In this document: in pieces, positions 24,437 through 33,113 of the stretch | Layout of the letters: each line of letters opens with the position of its first letter | How positions within the stretch are numbered: the first letter of the stretch is position 1 | From: CAG-533 sp022779465 | Lineage (GTDB): Bacteria; Bacillota_I; Bacilli_A; RF39; UBA660 | DNA length: 48,960 bases | Reading direction: 5' to 3' | NCBI GenBank assembly: GCA_022779465.1 | Contig: JALFTB010000030.1 | Location: forward strand, 1-48,960 | Program-made: the position numbers and the translations under genes | Notes under the pieces: generated by a model | Told to the model about the DNA's origin: nothing | The model's input: only the letters and a program-made list of their open reading frames with translations | Database searches by the model: none

Positions 24437-24478
24437 TTGCATTTATGGGAAAATCATATTATAATTGTTTTAGGGTGA
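24437..24478 (+). promoter_or_regulatory. uppS promoter and Shine-Dalgarno
   Basis: TTGCAT (24437-24442), 17-base spacer, TATAAT (24460-24465), then GGGTGA at 24473-24478 and ATG at 24483. Confidence 0.75.
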
Positions 24479-24482
24479 AAAT

Positions 24483-25166
24483 ATGAATGATGTAAAAATT
24501 CCAAAGCATGTTGGTATTATCATGGATGGTAATCGTAGATGGGCTAAAGAAAAAGGTAAGAAGTCTATTGATGGTCATTTAGCTGGTGCTAACAGGATTA
24601 TGGATTTAGCTAAATATGTTTTTAAAAAGGGTGTTGATTATTTAAGTATATATGCTTTTTCAACTGAGAATTTTGGTAGAAGTGAAGAAGAGGTTACTTA
24701 TTTAATGGGGCTTATTATTAAGTTTTTTAATGAAAGATCTAAGGAACTTGATGAAAATAATATTAAGATTGTTTTTTCAGGTAAGAAGGAGCCTTTATCT
24801 GATAAAGTTTATGCTTGTATAACTAATGTTGTAGAGATGACTAAGAATAATACTGGTGGAGTTTTAAATGTTTGTTTAAACTATGGTAGTAGAAGTGAAA
24901 TTGTTGATGCATGTAATAAGATGATTAAAGATGGGGTAACAATTTCAGAAGAAAATTTTGGACATTATTTATATCAAGATTTACCTGATTTAGATTTTGT
25001 TATTAGAACTAGTGGTGAGATGAGATTATCTAACTTTATGTTATGGCAAGCTAGTTATGCAGAATTATATTTTCCGAAGGTTTATTTTCCTGATTTTGAT
25101 AATAATGAGTTTGATAAAGCTTTAGAAGAGTATAATAATAGAAATAGAAGGTTTGGTGGTAATTAA
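24483..25166 (+). CDS. uppS: undecaprenyl diphosphate synthase UppS
   Basis: Cis-prenyltransferase making the C55 lipid carrier for wall synthesis. The catalytic motif IIMDGNRRWA (D15, R18, R19) and the substrate motif VIRTSGEMRLSNFMLWQ are present, as are IYAFSTENFGR and AELYFP. Length 227 is slightly short of the usual 245-260. It heads the uppS-cdsA-rseP operon common in bacteria; cdsA begins at its stop codon (TAATG). Confidence 0.95.
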   Translation: MNDVKIPKHVGIIMDGNRRWAKEKGKKSIDGHLAGANRIMDLAKYVFKKGVDYLSIYAFSTENFGRSEEEVTYLMGLIIKFFNERSKELDENNIKIVFSGKKEPLSDKVYACITNVVEMTKNNTGGVLNVCLNYGSRSEIVDACNKMIKDGVTISEENFGHYLYQDLPDLDFVIRTSGEMRLSNFMLWQASYAELYFPKVYFPDFDNNEFDKALEEYNNRNRRFGGN

Positions 25167-25951
25167 TGAAGAAGAGAGTTATTAGTGCGGCTGTACTTCT
25201 TGCAATAATTATTCCTTTAATTATTATTGGTAAGATTCCTTTTGCTTTAGCAGTTGGAGTTATAGGTGTATTTGCTTATAAAGAGATTATGGATTTAAAT
25301 AAATATCCATTAATGGTTAAGGTTTTAGGAATTATTTCATTAATAAGTATTGTTTATAGTAATTTTGATTCAAAGATGATTAATTTTGGATTAGATTTTA
25401 AGATTATTAGTATTAGTTTCTTACTTTTATTTATTCCAGTTATTTTTTATCAAGTTAAGAATAAATATACGGTTGATGATGCATTTAGATTATTTGGATT
25501 TTTATTTTTAATTGGGGTTAGTTTAAATTATTTTATTATTATTAGAGATATGGATTTAAAGTATTTTATTTTAATGCTTTTAACTCCAATGCTTACTGAT
25601 ACTTTTGCTTATATTTGTGGGTCTTTAATAGGTAAACATAAGGTTACTAAATTAAGCCCTCATAAGTCTTGGGAAGGTTATATTATTGGTTCTTTAATGG
25701 GTACTTTTATTATGACGATGTATTATGTAACTGTTATTGGTAATCAATCTAATATATTTATTGTTATTGGCATAATATTATTGATGACTATTGTTGGTCA
25801 AATTGGAGATTTATTCTTTAGTGCAATTAAGAGACATTATGATATTAAGGATTTTAGTAATTTAATTCCTGGTCATGGTGGTATTTTAGATAGACTAGAT
25901 AGTTTAAGTTTTGTAGCTATTGTATTTATAATATTTATGAGTTATTTATAG
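25166..25951 (+). CDS. cdsA: phosphatidate cytidylyltransferase CdsA
   Basis: Polytopic membrane enzyme making CDP-diacylglycerol from phosphatidate and CTP. The family signature is at the C-terminus (GQIGDLFFSAIKRHYDIKDF, then LIPGHGGILDRLDS), preceded by SPHKSWEGYIIGS. About eight membrane segments over 261 residues. Overlaps uppS by one base and is nine bases from rseP. Confidence 0.95.
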   Translation: MKKRVISAAVLLAIIIPLIIIGKIPFALAVGVIGVFAYKEIMDLNKYPLMVKVLGIISLISIVYSNFDSKMINFGLDFKIISISFLLLFIPVIFYQVKNKYTVDDAFRLFGFLFLIGVSLNYFIIIRDMDLKYFILMLLTPMLTDTFAYICGSLIGKHKVTKLSPHKSWEGYIIGSLMGTFIMTMYYVTVIGNQSNIFIVIGIILLMTIVGQIGDLFFSAIKRHYDIKDFSNLIPGHGGILDRLDSLSFVAIVFIIFMSYL

Positions 25952-25960
25952 GAGGATGAG

Positions 25961-27016
25961 ATGCTTACATTATTATATTTAATATTAATTCTTGGACTTT
26001 TAATATTTGTTCATGAATTTGGTCATTTTATAGCAGCTAAGAGTATTGGAGTATATGTATCTGAATTTGCTTTAGGTATGGGTCCAAAGATTTTTAGTTT
26101 TAAGAGAAAGAAACATAATGATCCAACTGAATATTCTTTAAGATTATTTCCAATTGGTGGTTTTTGTGCCATGGCTGGAGAAGTTGATGAAGATAATAAG
26201 GAATTAAAACTTAAGAAAAATCAATATATGTGTAATAGAAGTAAATGGGAAAGAGTACTTATTTTAGTTGCTGGGGTAACTATGAATATATTACTTGCAA
26301 TTGTACTTTTATTCTTACAAGCTATTATATGGGGAACTAGTGAACAAAAATCTGTAGTTGGTTATGTTCCAGAAGGTTATCCGGTAGCTAAAGCTGGTAT
26401 TGAAGTTGGCGATAAGATTATAGGCATTAATGGTTATAGAGTTAATACTTGGGATAAACTTACTTTAGTTCTTAATTTAAAGAATAAAAATGATAGTTAT
26501 GAATTTAAAGTAGAGAAAAAAGATGGTAGTGTTAAAACTTATGATATTAAACCAGTTAAAGAAAAGAATGCAGATGGACAAGAAGTTACTGTATTTGGAG
26601 TAGGTGCTGGTAATAAGGTTTATACAGGATTTGGTAATGCGATTAAATATGCTTTTACTAAGTTAGGTTCTATTGTATCTACTATGTGGTTAATTATAAT
26701 TAATTTATTTACTGGTAAACTTGGTATGAGTAATTTATCTGGTCCAGTTGGAATGTATACGATTGTTGAAAGTGCGAAGAGTGCTTGGGTAAATATTGTT
26801 TATTTAACTGCTTATTTAAGTATTAATTTAGCGGTTATTAATATTATTCCATTCCCAGCTTTTGATGGTGGTAGAGTATTATTTGTAGCAATTGAAGCTA
26901 TTAAAGGTAGTAAGGTTGATCCTAAGGTTGAGAATATGTTTCACACGGTTGGTTTCTTCTTATTAATGCTTTTAATGGTTTATATAACTATTCAAGATAT
27001 TATTAGGATAGCTTAG
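25961..27016 (+). CDS. rseP: site-2 protease RseP/RasP
   Basis: Membrane zinc metalloprotease of family M50B, 351 residues. The zinc motif HEFGH is at 18-22 and the third ligand at NIIPFPAFDGGR near 300-312. A single PDZ-like domain lies at about 115-195 between membrane helices. In Bacillus it cleaves anti-sigma factors and signal peptide remnants. Given the pro-sequence-like N-terminus of the sigma factor at 7726-8418, it is a possible processing enzyme for it, which is inference only. SD AGGAGG. Confidence 0.93.
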   Translation: MLTLLYLILILGLLIFVHEFGHFIAAKSIGVYVSEFALGMGPKIFSFKRKKHNDPTEYSLRLFPIGGFCAMAGEVDEDNKELKLKKNQYMCNRSKWERVLILVAGVTMNILLAIVLLFLQAIIWGTSEQKSVVGYVPEGYPVAKAGIEVGDKIIGINGYRVNTWDKLTLVLNLKNKNDSYEFKVEKKDGSVKTYDIKPVKEKNADGQEVTVFGVGAGNKVYTGFGNAIKYAFTKLGSIVSTMWLIIINLFTGKLGMSNLSGPVGMYTIVESAKSAWVNIVYLTAYLSINLAVINIIPFPAFDGGRVLFVAIEAIKGSKVDPKVENMFHTVGFFLLMLLMVYITIQDIIRIA

Positions 27017-27038
27017 ACTTCTTAGGAAGTCTTTTTTT
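27015..27038 (+). terminator. uppS-cdsA-rseP operon terminator
   Basis: Stem AGACTTC (27015-27021), loop TTAG, GAAGTCT (27026-27032), T run. Overlaps the rseP stop by two bases. Confidence 0.88.
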
Positions 27039-27039
27039 C

Positions 27040-27068
27040 TTGATTTTTTTAAATATTTGAGTTATCAT
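27040..27068 (+). promoter_or_regulatory. thrS promoter
   Basis: TTGATT (27040-27045), 17-base spacer, TATCAT (27063-27068), upstream of the T-box leader. Confidence 0.55.
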
Positions 27069-27074
27069 TAAGAA

Positions 27075-27269
27075 GAAATCAGAGAAGAAGGACATGACTT
27101 ATAAGATAGTCTTTTAAGAGAGTTAACGGTTGGTGAGAGTTAATAAGATGCTTATTGGTTACTACCTTTAGAGTGATATAATAATATCCGTAAGTTTGCG
27201 TTAAAAACATAAAAGTGAATTAAAAGGATGGTACCGTCGAAAGACGCCTTAGGTATCATTCTTTTTTTT
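27075..27269 (+). promoter_or_regulatory. T-box riboswitch, threonine-specific
   Basis: The leader of thrS has the stem I distal loop pattern AGAGAG...GGTTGGTGAGAG (27117-27139) and then TTACTACCTTTAGAGTG (27159-27175), in which the specifier is ACT or ACC, both threonine codons. The antiterminator bulge is AAGGATGGTACCG (27224-27236), whose TGGT pairs with the uncharged tRNA end ACCA. The competing terminator pairs 27224-27235 with GGTATCATTCTT (27252-27263) and ends in a T run. Uncharged tRNA-Thr should allow read-through into thrS. Confidence 0.93.
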
Positions 27270-27280
27270 AGGAGGAATTT

Positions 27281-29050
27281 ATGATTAATATTAAAGAAAA
27301 TGATGATTTAAGTAGATTAAATCATAGTTGTGCTCATTTACTTGCACAAGCTGTAAAACATTTATATCCAAATGCGAAGTTTTGGGTAGGACCTGTAGTT
27401 GAAGAGGGATTCTATTATGATATTGATTTAGGAGATAAAACTTTAACTATGGATGATATTCCAGCTATTGAAAAAGAAATGAAAAAGGTAGCTAAGGATG
27501 GAAAGAGAATTGTTAGACATGAGATATCTAAAGAAGAAGCATTAGATATGTTTAAGGATGATCCATATAAGATTGATTTAATTAGTAGAATGGATGAAGA
27601 CAATACTGTTATTAGTATGTATACTCAAGGGGATTTTACTGATTTATGTAGAGGTCCTCATGTTGAAACTGTTAAAGAACTAAAACATTTTAAATTACTT
27701 AAGGTAAGTGGTGCTTATTGGAAGGGTGACTCTAATAATAAGATGCTTCAAAGAATTTATGGTGTTTGTTTTCCAACTGAAGAAGAGTTAGATGCTTATT
27801 TACAAGAACTTGCTGATGCTCAAGAAAGAGATCATCGTAAGATTGGTAAAGATTTAGAGTTATTTATGTCTGATGATTTAGTTGGTAGAGGACTTCCAAT
27901 GTTTTTACCTAATGGTTATATTGTTTGGCAAGAGCTTGAAAACTATATTAAAGAAAAAGAAAGAAAACTTGGCTATTTACATGTTTTAACTCCATGTGTA
28001 GGTAATGTTGAATTATATAAGACTAGTGGTCACTGGGATCATTATAAAGATAATATGTTTCCAGCTATGGAAGTTGATGGGGAAGCATTTGTTTTAAGAC
28101 CAATGAATTGTCCTCATCATATGATGATTTATTCTAATAAGTTACATTCTTATAAGGATTTACCTATTAGAATTGGTGAGATTGCTCATGATTTTAGATA
28201 TGAAGCTTCTGGTGCTGTTAAGGGGATTGAAAGAGGTAGACATTTCTGTCAAAATGATGCCCATTTATTTGTTACTCCTGAACAAATTAAGGATGAATTT
28301 AAGAGAGTTGTTGATTTGATCTTTGATGTTTATAAGGATTTTGGCATTAAGGATTATAAGTGTGTTTTATCTTTAAGAGATCCTGAAGATAAGACTAAGT
28401 ATCATCCCGATGATGAGATGTGGGATAAGGCTGAAAATGAGCTTAGAGAGGTTTTAAATGATCTTGGTATTGAATATACTGAAGAAATTGGTGAAGCTGC
28501 TTTCTATGGTCCTAAATTAGATGTTAATGTTAAACCAGCAGTAGGTAATGAATATACTTTATCTACTTGTCAATTAGATTTCTGTTTACCGGCTAAATTT
28601 AATTTAAAATATATTGATGAAAATGGTGAAAGAAAAACTCCAGTTGTTTTACATAGAGCTATTTTAGGTTCTTTAGATAGATTTATGGCTTATATTTTAG
28701 AGGAAACTAAGGGTGCTCTTCCAGTATGGCTTAGTCCAGTTCAAGCTAATATTATTCCAGTTAATAATGAATATCATTTAGAATACGCTAAGGAATTATT
28801 TGCTTTATTAGAAAAAGAAAATGTTAGAGTTAAATTAGATGATCGTAATGAGAAGTTAACTTATAAGATGAGAGAAAGTCAAACTAAGAAGATTCCTTAT
28901 ACAATTATTTTAGGTGATAAGGAAGTTAGTGCGAAAGAAGTAACTGTTAGATTACATGGTACTAATGAAAATATTACTTTAGGTAGAGATGAATTTGTTT
29001 CTAAAGTTAAAGAAGTTATTGATAATAAAAATTTAAAATATGATTTATAA
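27281..29050 (+). CDS. thrS: threonyl-tRNA synthetase lacking the TGS domain
   Basis: Class II synthetase of 589 residues. It begins directly with the editing domain (DLSRLNHSCAHLLAQAV, H15 and H19; DLCRGPHVE), so the N-terminal TGS domain of about 60 residues found in most bacterial ThrS is absent. The catalytic core has LRPMNCPHHMMIY, motif 2 around FRYEASGAVKGIERGRHF, and motif 3 VVLHRAILGSLDRFMAY. The anticodon-binding domain starts near ALPVWLSPVQ. The ATG is eleven bases after the T-box T run with GGAGG at 27271-27275; no upstream in-frame sequence could supply TGS. Confidence 0.95.
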   Translation: MINIKENDDLSRLNHSCAHLLAQAVKHLYPNAKFWVGPVVEEGFYYDIDLGDKTLTMDDIPAIEKEMKKVAKDGKRIVRHEISKEEALDMFKDDPYKIDLISRMDEDNTVISMYTQGDFTDLCRGPHVETVKELKHFKLLKVSGAYWKGDSNNKMLQRIYGVCFPTEEELDAYLQELADAQERDHRKIGKDLELFMSDDLVGRGLPMFLPNGYIVWQELENYIKEKERKLGYLHVLTPCVGNVELYKTSGHWDHYKDNMFPAMEVDGEAFVLRPMNCPHHMMIYSNKLHSYKDLPIRIGEIAHDFRYEASGAVKGIERGRHFCQNDAHLFVTPEQIKDEFKRVVDLIFDVYKDFGIKDYKCVLSLRDPEDKTKYHPDDEMWDKAENELREVLNDLGIEYTEEIGEAAFYGPKLDVNVKPAVGNEYTLSTCQLDFCLPAKFNLKYIDENGERKTPVVLHRAILGSLDRFMAYILEETKGALPVWLSPVQANIIPVNNEYHLEYAKELFALLEKENVRVKLDDRNEKLTYKMRESQTKKIPYTIILGDKEVSAKEVTVRLHGTNENITLGRDEFVSKVKEVIDNKNLKYDL

Positions 29051-29074
29051 TGATTAAAAAAATAAAAGAATACT

Positions 29075-29091
29075 CATAATATTGTTGGTGA
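29075..29091 (+). promoter_or_regulatory. -10 and Shine-Dalgarno of the DUF421 gene
   Basis: CATAAT at 29075-29080, six-base gap, GGTGA at 29087-29091, ATG at 29096. Confidence 0.5.
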
Positions 29092-29095
29092 TAGG

Positions 29096-29749
29096 ATGGA
29101 ATTATTCACGACAGTATTTAGAACTGTATTCTTTTATTTTTTTATTACAATTGGTTATAGAATTATGGGTAAAAGAGAAGTTGGACAATTAGGGGTTATT
29201 GATTTGATAGTATCTATTTTGATAGCTGAATTAGTGGCAATTAGTATAGAGAATATCGATAAGTCAATATTTTTAACAATTATTCCAATTAGTGTATTAG
29301 TTTTTATTGAGGTTTTATTTGCATTTATATCTATTAAAAGTAGAAGATTTAGAAATATATTTAGTGGGAAACCTAGTATTATAATTAATCATGGAGTAAT
29401 TAATTATAAAGAGATGGTTAAACAAAGATATAGTTTAGATGATTTACTTCTTAGTTTAAGAAGTAAATCAATTAAATCAATTGAAGATGTGGAGTATGCT
29501 TTTTTAGAGAGTAATGGTGATCTAAGTATATTTAAATATAATATTTTTAAGACTGATAGTAATTATCCAGCTCCTTTAATAATAGATGGAATTATTCAAA
29601 ATAATACTTTAAAAAATATTAAGAAGAGTAAGATGTGGTTAAATCTTTATTTAAAGAGGCAAGGATTAGATGTTAAAGATGTTTTTTATGCTTTTTATAA
29701 AAAAAGAAAAGTTTATATAATAAAACGTAATGATGTTATTAATGTATAA
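29096..29749 (+). CDS. DUF421/YetF-family membrane protein
   Basis: A 217-residue membrane protein. Three N-terminal helices (about 7-25, 33-50, 58-78) contain YRIMGKREVGQLGVIDLIVS, the hallmark of the YetF/YkjA/YrbG family. A cytoplasmic domain follows with GKPSIIINHGVINYKEM and YSLDDLLLSLRSK. In Bacillus the cytoplasmic part of this family is found in spore-membrane proteins; a general role is unknown. Monocistronic by its own promoter. Confidence 0.88.
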   Translation: MELFTTVFRTVFFYFFITIGYRIMGKREVGQLGVIDLIVSILIAELVAISIENIDKSIFLTIIPISVLVFIEVLFAFISIKSRRFRNIFSGKPSIIINHGVINYKEMVKQRYSLDDLLLSLRSKSIKSIEDVEYAFLESNGDLSIFKYNIFKTDSNYPAPLIIDGIIQNNTLKNIKKSKMWLNLYLKRQGLDVKDVFYAFYKKRKVYIIKRNDVINV

Positions 29750-29755
29750 AGATAT

Positions 29756-29808
29756 GTAAACTTACGTATAATTTACATCATAAAACTAGTAAACTTTACG
29801 TTAAAGTT
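29756..29808 (+). repeat. paired GTAAACTT(T)ACGT repeats and hairpin
   Basis: GTAAACTTACGT at 29756-29767 and GTAAACTTTACGT at 29789-29801, 33 bases apart. The second also forms the palindrome AACTTTACGTTAAAGTT (29792-29808), which is followed by TTATTATAATT. It could be a weak terminator for the DUF421 gene, an operator for the next promoter, or both. Confidence 0.4.
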
Positions 29809-29812
29809 TTAT

Positions 29813-29826
29813 TATAATTATAGGTG
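29813..29826 (+). promoter_or_regulatory. -10 and Shine-Dalgarno of the pseudoprotease gene
   Basis: TATAAT at 29813-29818, then AGGTG at 29822-29826 and ATG at 29832. The gap of three bases is even shorter than in the other fused promoters. Confidence 0.5.
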
Positions 29827-29831
29827 TAGTT

Positions 29832-30521
29832 ATGAAAAATTTTTTAGGAAATTTAATTAAATTAATATTAAGTATTTTAATTCTTCTTTTTGGAGAAGAG
29901 TATTTCTATAAATTTATGGATTTTTTAGGAATTAACTTAAGTAAGATAAGTTCTAATATTGTTTCGTTAATCATTTATGTTGTGATTGCGGGATGTATAT
30001 TTATTGTTTATAAAGATGAGTTACAGAGTGCTTTTATTAAATATAAGAATAAATTAGGTAGTAATCTTTTATATACAGTGATATCTTTTTTAGTTTTATT
30101 TATTGCGATTATGATTAGTAATTATATTGCTAAGTATATTGCTGGTTTAGTAAGTGTTGGATATAAGGGTTTATCTTTTATAAATATTTTTAATAGGACT
30201 TTTAGTTTAGATTTAATTATTACAATTATTAAATCAATTATTATTATTCCTTTTGTTAAAGTAACAATATTTGTTTTAGGGGTTAATAATTTAGTTAATA
30301 GTAAGAGTGGGATATTCTTAAGTGGACTAGTTTATAGTTTATATATTTTTTATCCATTTAAAGCAGCTTTATTATATATGGTAGTTAATGCGATTGTAAG
30401 TTTTGTTTTGTTTAGTATTCTTGCTTATATTTATAAGAAAAATAATAATATTGCATTTAGTATTTTAACTTATATTTTATATGTTTTATTTGCAGGGTTA
30501 TTAACAGTTAAATTTATGTGA
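29832..30521 (+). CDS. CPBP-like membrane protein lacking catalytic residues
   Basis: A 229-residue polytopic membrane protein next to, and aligned with, a true CPBP protease of 233 residues. PFVKVTIFVLGVNNLV aligns with PFVEESIFRLGLRSVI of the neighbour, GLVYSLYIF with GLVFGFMHIF, and LAYIYKKNNNIAFSILTYIL with LAYMYTETDNIWITIIIHAL. The glutamate pair, the arginine and the histidines of the CPBP active site are replaced by K-V, V, and I or Y. It therefore looks like a tandem duplicate that lost catalysis but kept the fold. It could regulate or partner the active copy. Confidence 0.7.
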   Translation: MKNFLGNLIKLILSILILLFGEEYFYKFMDFLGINLSKISSNIVSLIIYVVIAGCIFIVYKDELQSAFIKYKNKLGSNLLYTVISFLVLFIAIMISNYIAKYIAGLVSVGYKGLSFINIFNRTFSLDLIITIIKSIIIIPFVKVTIFVLGVNNLVNSKSGIFLSGLVYSLYIFYPFKAALLYMVVNAIVSFVLFSILAYIYKKNNNIAFSILTYILYVLFAGLLTVKFM

Positions 30522-30529
30522 GGTTAATT

Positions 30530-31231
30530 ATGAAAAGAGAAAAGATTATTAATTATGTTAAGTTAGCTGTTATTTTATATTTATTCTTTAATTTAGGATC
30601 AATTGTGATTTTTATATTTAAAGTATTAGGATTTAATACTAGTATATTTGATGGAGCAGATGTTGCTTATTTAAATGCTTTAGTTGAACTTATATTGTTA
30701 TTTATAGTATATCTTTTATATCATAGAAGTCTTAAGAAAGATTTAAATAGTTTTAAATTAAATTATAAAGATTATATGAATAAGATATGTGTATATTTTG
30801 CAGTGTTTTTAGGTTTAAAGATTGGTTTTGCACTTGTTAGTGGGATATTATCGGCTTTATTAGGGGTTCCAATTAGTAGTAGTGAAAATCAAAATATAAT
30901 TGATATTATTACTAATAATGCTCCAGTGATGATGCTTATATCTACTAGTATCTTAGCTCCTTTTGTAGAGGAAAGCATCTTTAGATTAGGTTTAAGAAGT
31001 GTTATCAAAGAGAAATATTTATTTATTGCAATTAGTGGTTTAGTGTTTGGATTTATGCATATTTTTCCAACGGAGTTACCACTTTATGTAGCTTTAATTC
31101 AGTCTATTGTGTATGTAGCAATGGGAATATGTTTAGCTTATATGTATACAGAAACTGATAATATTTGGATAACAATTATAATTCATGCTTTAAATAATTT
31201 TTTAAGTATGGCTGCGATATTGATATTTTAA
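30530..31231 (+). CDS. CPBP-family intramembrane metalloprotease
   Basis: Membrane protease of the CPBP (Abi) family, 233 residues. The catalytic motifs are complete: EESIFR with E147, E148 and R152; the second histidine in GFMHIF (H177); and HALNN near the C-terminus. Related proteins process prenylated or bacteriocin-type substrates, and some give bacteriocin immunity. The frame opens at GTG 30518 overlapping the previous stop; ATG 30530 is preceded by GAGG and gives MKREKII. Cotranscribed with its inactive look-alike. Confidence 0.88.
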   Translation: MKREKIINYVKLAVILYLFFNLGSIVIFIFKVLGFNTSIFDGADVAYLNALVELILLFIVYLLYHRSLKKDLNSFKLNYKDYMNKICVYFAVFLGLKIGFALVSGILSALLGVPISSSENQNIIDIITNNAPVMMLISTSILAPFVEESIFRLGLRSVIKEKYLFIAISGLVFGFMHIFPTELPLYVALIQSIVYVAMGICLAYMYTETDNIWITIIIHALNNFLSMAAILIF

Positions 31232-31271
31232 ATGAAAGTGATTATAATAGAAGGAAATTTTGGTGATTGAA

Positions 31272-31772
31272 ATGAAAGAAATGTATGAAAATTTAGTGGG
31301 TTTTATTTATTCTCTTAGTATGGGTGATTATTTCTTCTTTATTGGAACATTCTTACTTATTGTTTTATTTGTATATATTTTATACTTAATTAAGTGTAGT
31401 GATGGTGAAGAAGCATTAAATGCCGTTAGTGAAAAAAAAGATGATTTTGATATTGAAGCGGTTACTAAGGCAATTGAGAAAGATTATAAACCTGAAACTA
31501 TTAGATTAACTAGTTATGAAGAAGAACAAGAAAATAATGCAGTAATTAGTTATGAAGAATTACTTAAGAATAAAGATAAAATATCAGTTAGTTATGATGA
31601 TGAATATGAATTTGAAGAACCAACTTTAAGTGTTAAAAAGTTTGATTTAACTAATACAAGTGAAACTCCAGTTATTGATGAATCTAAATTAAAGGTTCAA
31701 CTTATGAGTTATGAAAAAGAAGAAGAGTTTTTAAAAGCTTTAAAAGATTTACAAAGTAATTTAAGCCATTAA
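31272..31772 (+). CDS. single-pass membrane protein of unknown function
   Basis: A 166-residue protein with one membrane helix near residues 17-40 (FFFIGTFLLIVLFVYILYL) and a long acidic tail rich in Glu, Asp and Tyr. The tail repeats a SYEEE-like theme (LTSYEEEQE, ISYEELLKN, MSYEKEEEF). I do not recognise the family. A TATAAT at 31243-31248 and GGTGA at 31262-31266 precede it; the ATG at 31272 is chosen for spacing over TTG 31260. The stop codon is in the terminator loop. Confidence 0.7.
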   Translation: MKEMYENLVGFIYSLSMGDYFFFIGTFLLIVLFVYILYLIKCSDGEEALNAVSEKKDDFDIEAVTKAIEKDYKPETIRLTSYEEEQENNAVISYEELLKNKDKISVSYDDEYEFEEPTLSVKKFDLTNTSETPVIDESKLKVQLMSYEKEEEFLKALKDLQSNLSH

Positions 31773-31785
31773 GATGGCTTTTTTT
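31763..31785 (+). terminator. terminator with the stop codon in its loop
   Basis: AAGCCAT (31763-31769), loop TAAG whose TAA is the stop codon, ATGGCTT (31774-31780), T run. Confidence 0.88.
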
Positions 31786-31826
31786 AATGCTTTATGTTAT
31801 ACTTGCAACGTATTGAGGTGGTTTAA

Positions 31827-33095
31827 ATGAAACTTTGGACGGAAACTTTAGGTTGTAAGGTTAATACTTATGAGACTGAAGTTATTAAAAGTGAATTTTT
31901 AAATAGTGGTTATACTTTAGCTGAAGATGTGACTGATGCAGATGTAGTAGTTGTTAATACTTGTTCTGTTACTAATCAAAGTGATGCTAAAAGTAGAAAA
32001 GTTATTAGAAGATGTAAAAGAGAAAATCCTGGGGCTGTTATTGTTGCTTGTGGTTGTAGTACGCAACATCATCAAGATGAATTAAAAGAGTTAGGTATTG
32101 ATGTTTTAATTGGTAATAAAGATAAGACTAAGGTTGTTAGTTATGTTGAAGAGTTTTTAAAGGATCATAAGAAGGTATCTATTTTTTATGATTTATTACA
32201 TAGTGATTTTGAAGATATGACCATTAATCATTATGAGGATAGAACTAGGGCTTTTGTTAAGATTCAAGATGGATGTAATAATTATTGTGCTTATTGTATT
32301 ATTCCTTATTTAAGGGGTACAATCCGTAATAAGAATTTTGATGTAGCAGTTAAGGAGATAAATGATTTAGCTAATAATGGGTTTAAAGAAATTGTTTTAA
32401 CGGGTATTCATACAGGAAGTTATCCAAGATTAACTGAATTAATTAAAGAGATTAGTAAGAATCCTAATTTAGAAAGAATTAGAATTAGTAGTATTGAAAT
32501 AACTGAGTTGGATGATGTATTTTTAGAGGAATTTAAGAATAATAAGAAGTTATGTGATCATATGCATGTACCGGTTCAAGCAGCTTGTGATAATACTTTG
32601 AAAAAGATGAATCGTAAGTATGATATGGAAAGATATATTTCAATTATTAATAAGTTAAGAGAAGTTAGACCTGATATTAATATTACAACTGATTTAATTG
32701 TAGGTTTTCCATCAGAAACTAAGGAAGATTTTGAAGAAAGTTATAATAACGCTAAATTGATTAAATTTGGTAAGATTCATGTATTTCCTTTTTCTAAAAG
32801 AGATGGAACAGTTGCTGCTAGAATGGAAAATTTAGTTAGTGATCAAGAAAAGGATGAAAGATCCCATAAGATGATTGAGTTATCTAATGAGTTAGAACAT
32901 GATTATTATGTTAAATTTATTGGTAGATGTTTAAATGTTTTAGTAGAAGAAGTATTTGATGATCATTCTACGGGACATACTTCTAACTATATTAAGGTTA
33001 ATATTAAGGGCAAACTTGAACATAATAAGGATTACTTAGTTAAGATTACAGAGGTTGATGGAACTACTGTTTATGGGGAGGCTATTGAAAAATAG
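31827..33095 (+). CDS. mtaB: tRNA t6A37 methylthiotransferase MtaB
   Basis: Radical SAM methylthiotransferase of 422 residues that converts t6A to ms2t6A at position 37 of ANN-decoding tRNAs. The first Fe-S cluster ligands are C10, C46 and one of C75/C77; the radical SAM cysteines are C150, C154 and C157 (CNNYCAYC). A C-terminal TRAM-like domain follows. The N-terminus TLGCKVNTYETE marks MtaB rather than MiaB. TATACT at 31798-31803 and AGGTG at 31816-31820 precede the ATG. The stop codon is in the 3' arm of the terminator. Confidence 0.93.
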   Translation: MKLWTETLGCKVNTYETEVIKSEFLNSGYTLAEDVTDADVVVVNTCSVTNQSDAKSRKVIRRCKRENPGAVIVACGCSTQHHQDELKELGIDVLIGNKDKTKVVSYVEEFLKDHKKVSIFYDLLHSDFEDMTINHYEDRTRAFVKIQDGCNNYCAYCIIPYLRGTIRNKNFDVAVKEINDLANNGFKEIVLTGIHTGSYPRLTELIKEISKNPNLERIRISSIEITELDDVFLEEFKNNKKLCDHMHVPVQAACDNTLKKMNRKYDMERYISIINKLREVRPDINITTDLIVGFPSETKEDFEESYNNAKLIKFGKIHVFPFSKRDGTVAARMENLVSDQEKDERSHKMIELSNELEHDYYVKFIGRCLNVLVEEVFDDHSTGHTSNYIKVNIKGKLEHNKDYLVKITEVDGTTVYGEAIEK

Positions 33096-33103
33096 CCTTT
33101 TTT
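33080..33103 (+). terminator. mtaB terminator
   Basis: GGCTATT (33080-33086), loop GAAA, AATAGCC (33091-33097), T run. The TAG stop (33093-33095) is in the 3' arm. Confidence 0.88.
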
Positions 33104-33113
33104 GTGGTATAAT
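33085..33113 (+). promoter_or_regulatory. distal promoter upstream of the adhesin gene
   Basis: TTGAAA (33085-33090), 17-base spacer, extended -10 with TATAAT at 33108-33113. The -35 lies inside the mtaB terminator. If used it gives the adhesin mRNA a leader of about 150 bases. Confidence 0.45.

Noticed and set aside
29756..29808. CRISPR-type repeat
   Set aside because: Only two copies of a 12-13 bp element, no array, no cas genes; better read as an operator or hairpin.
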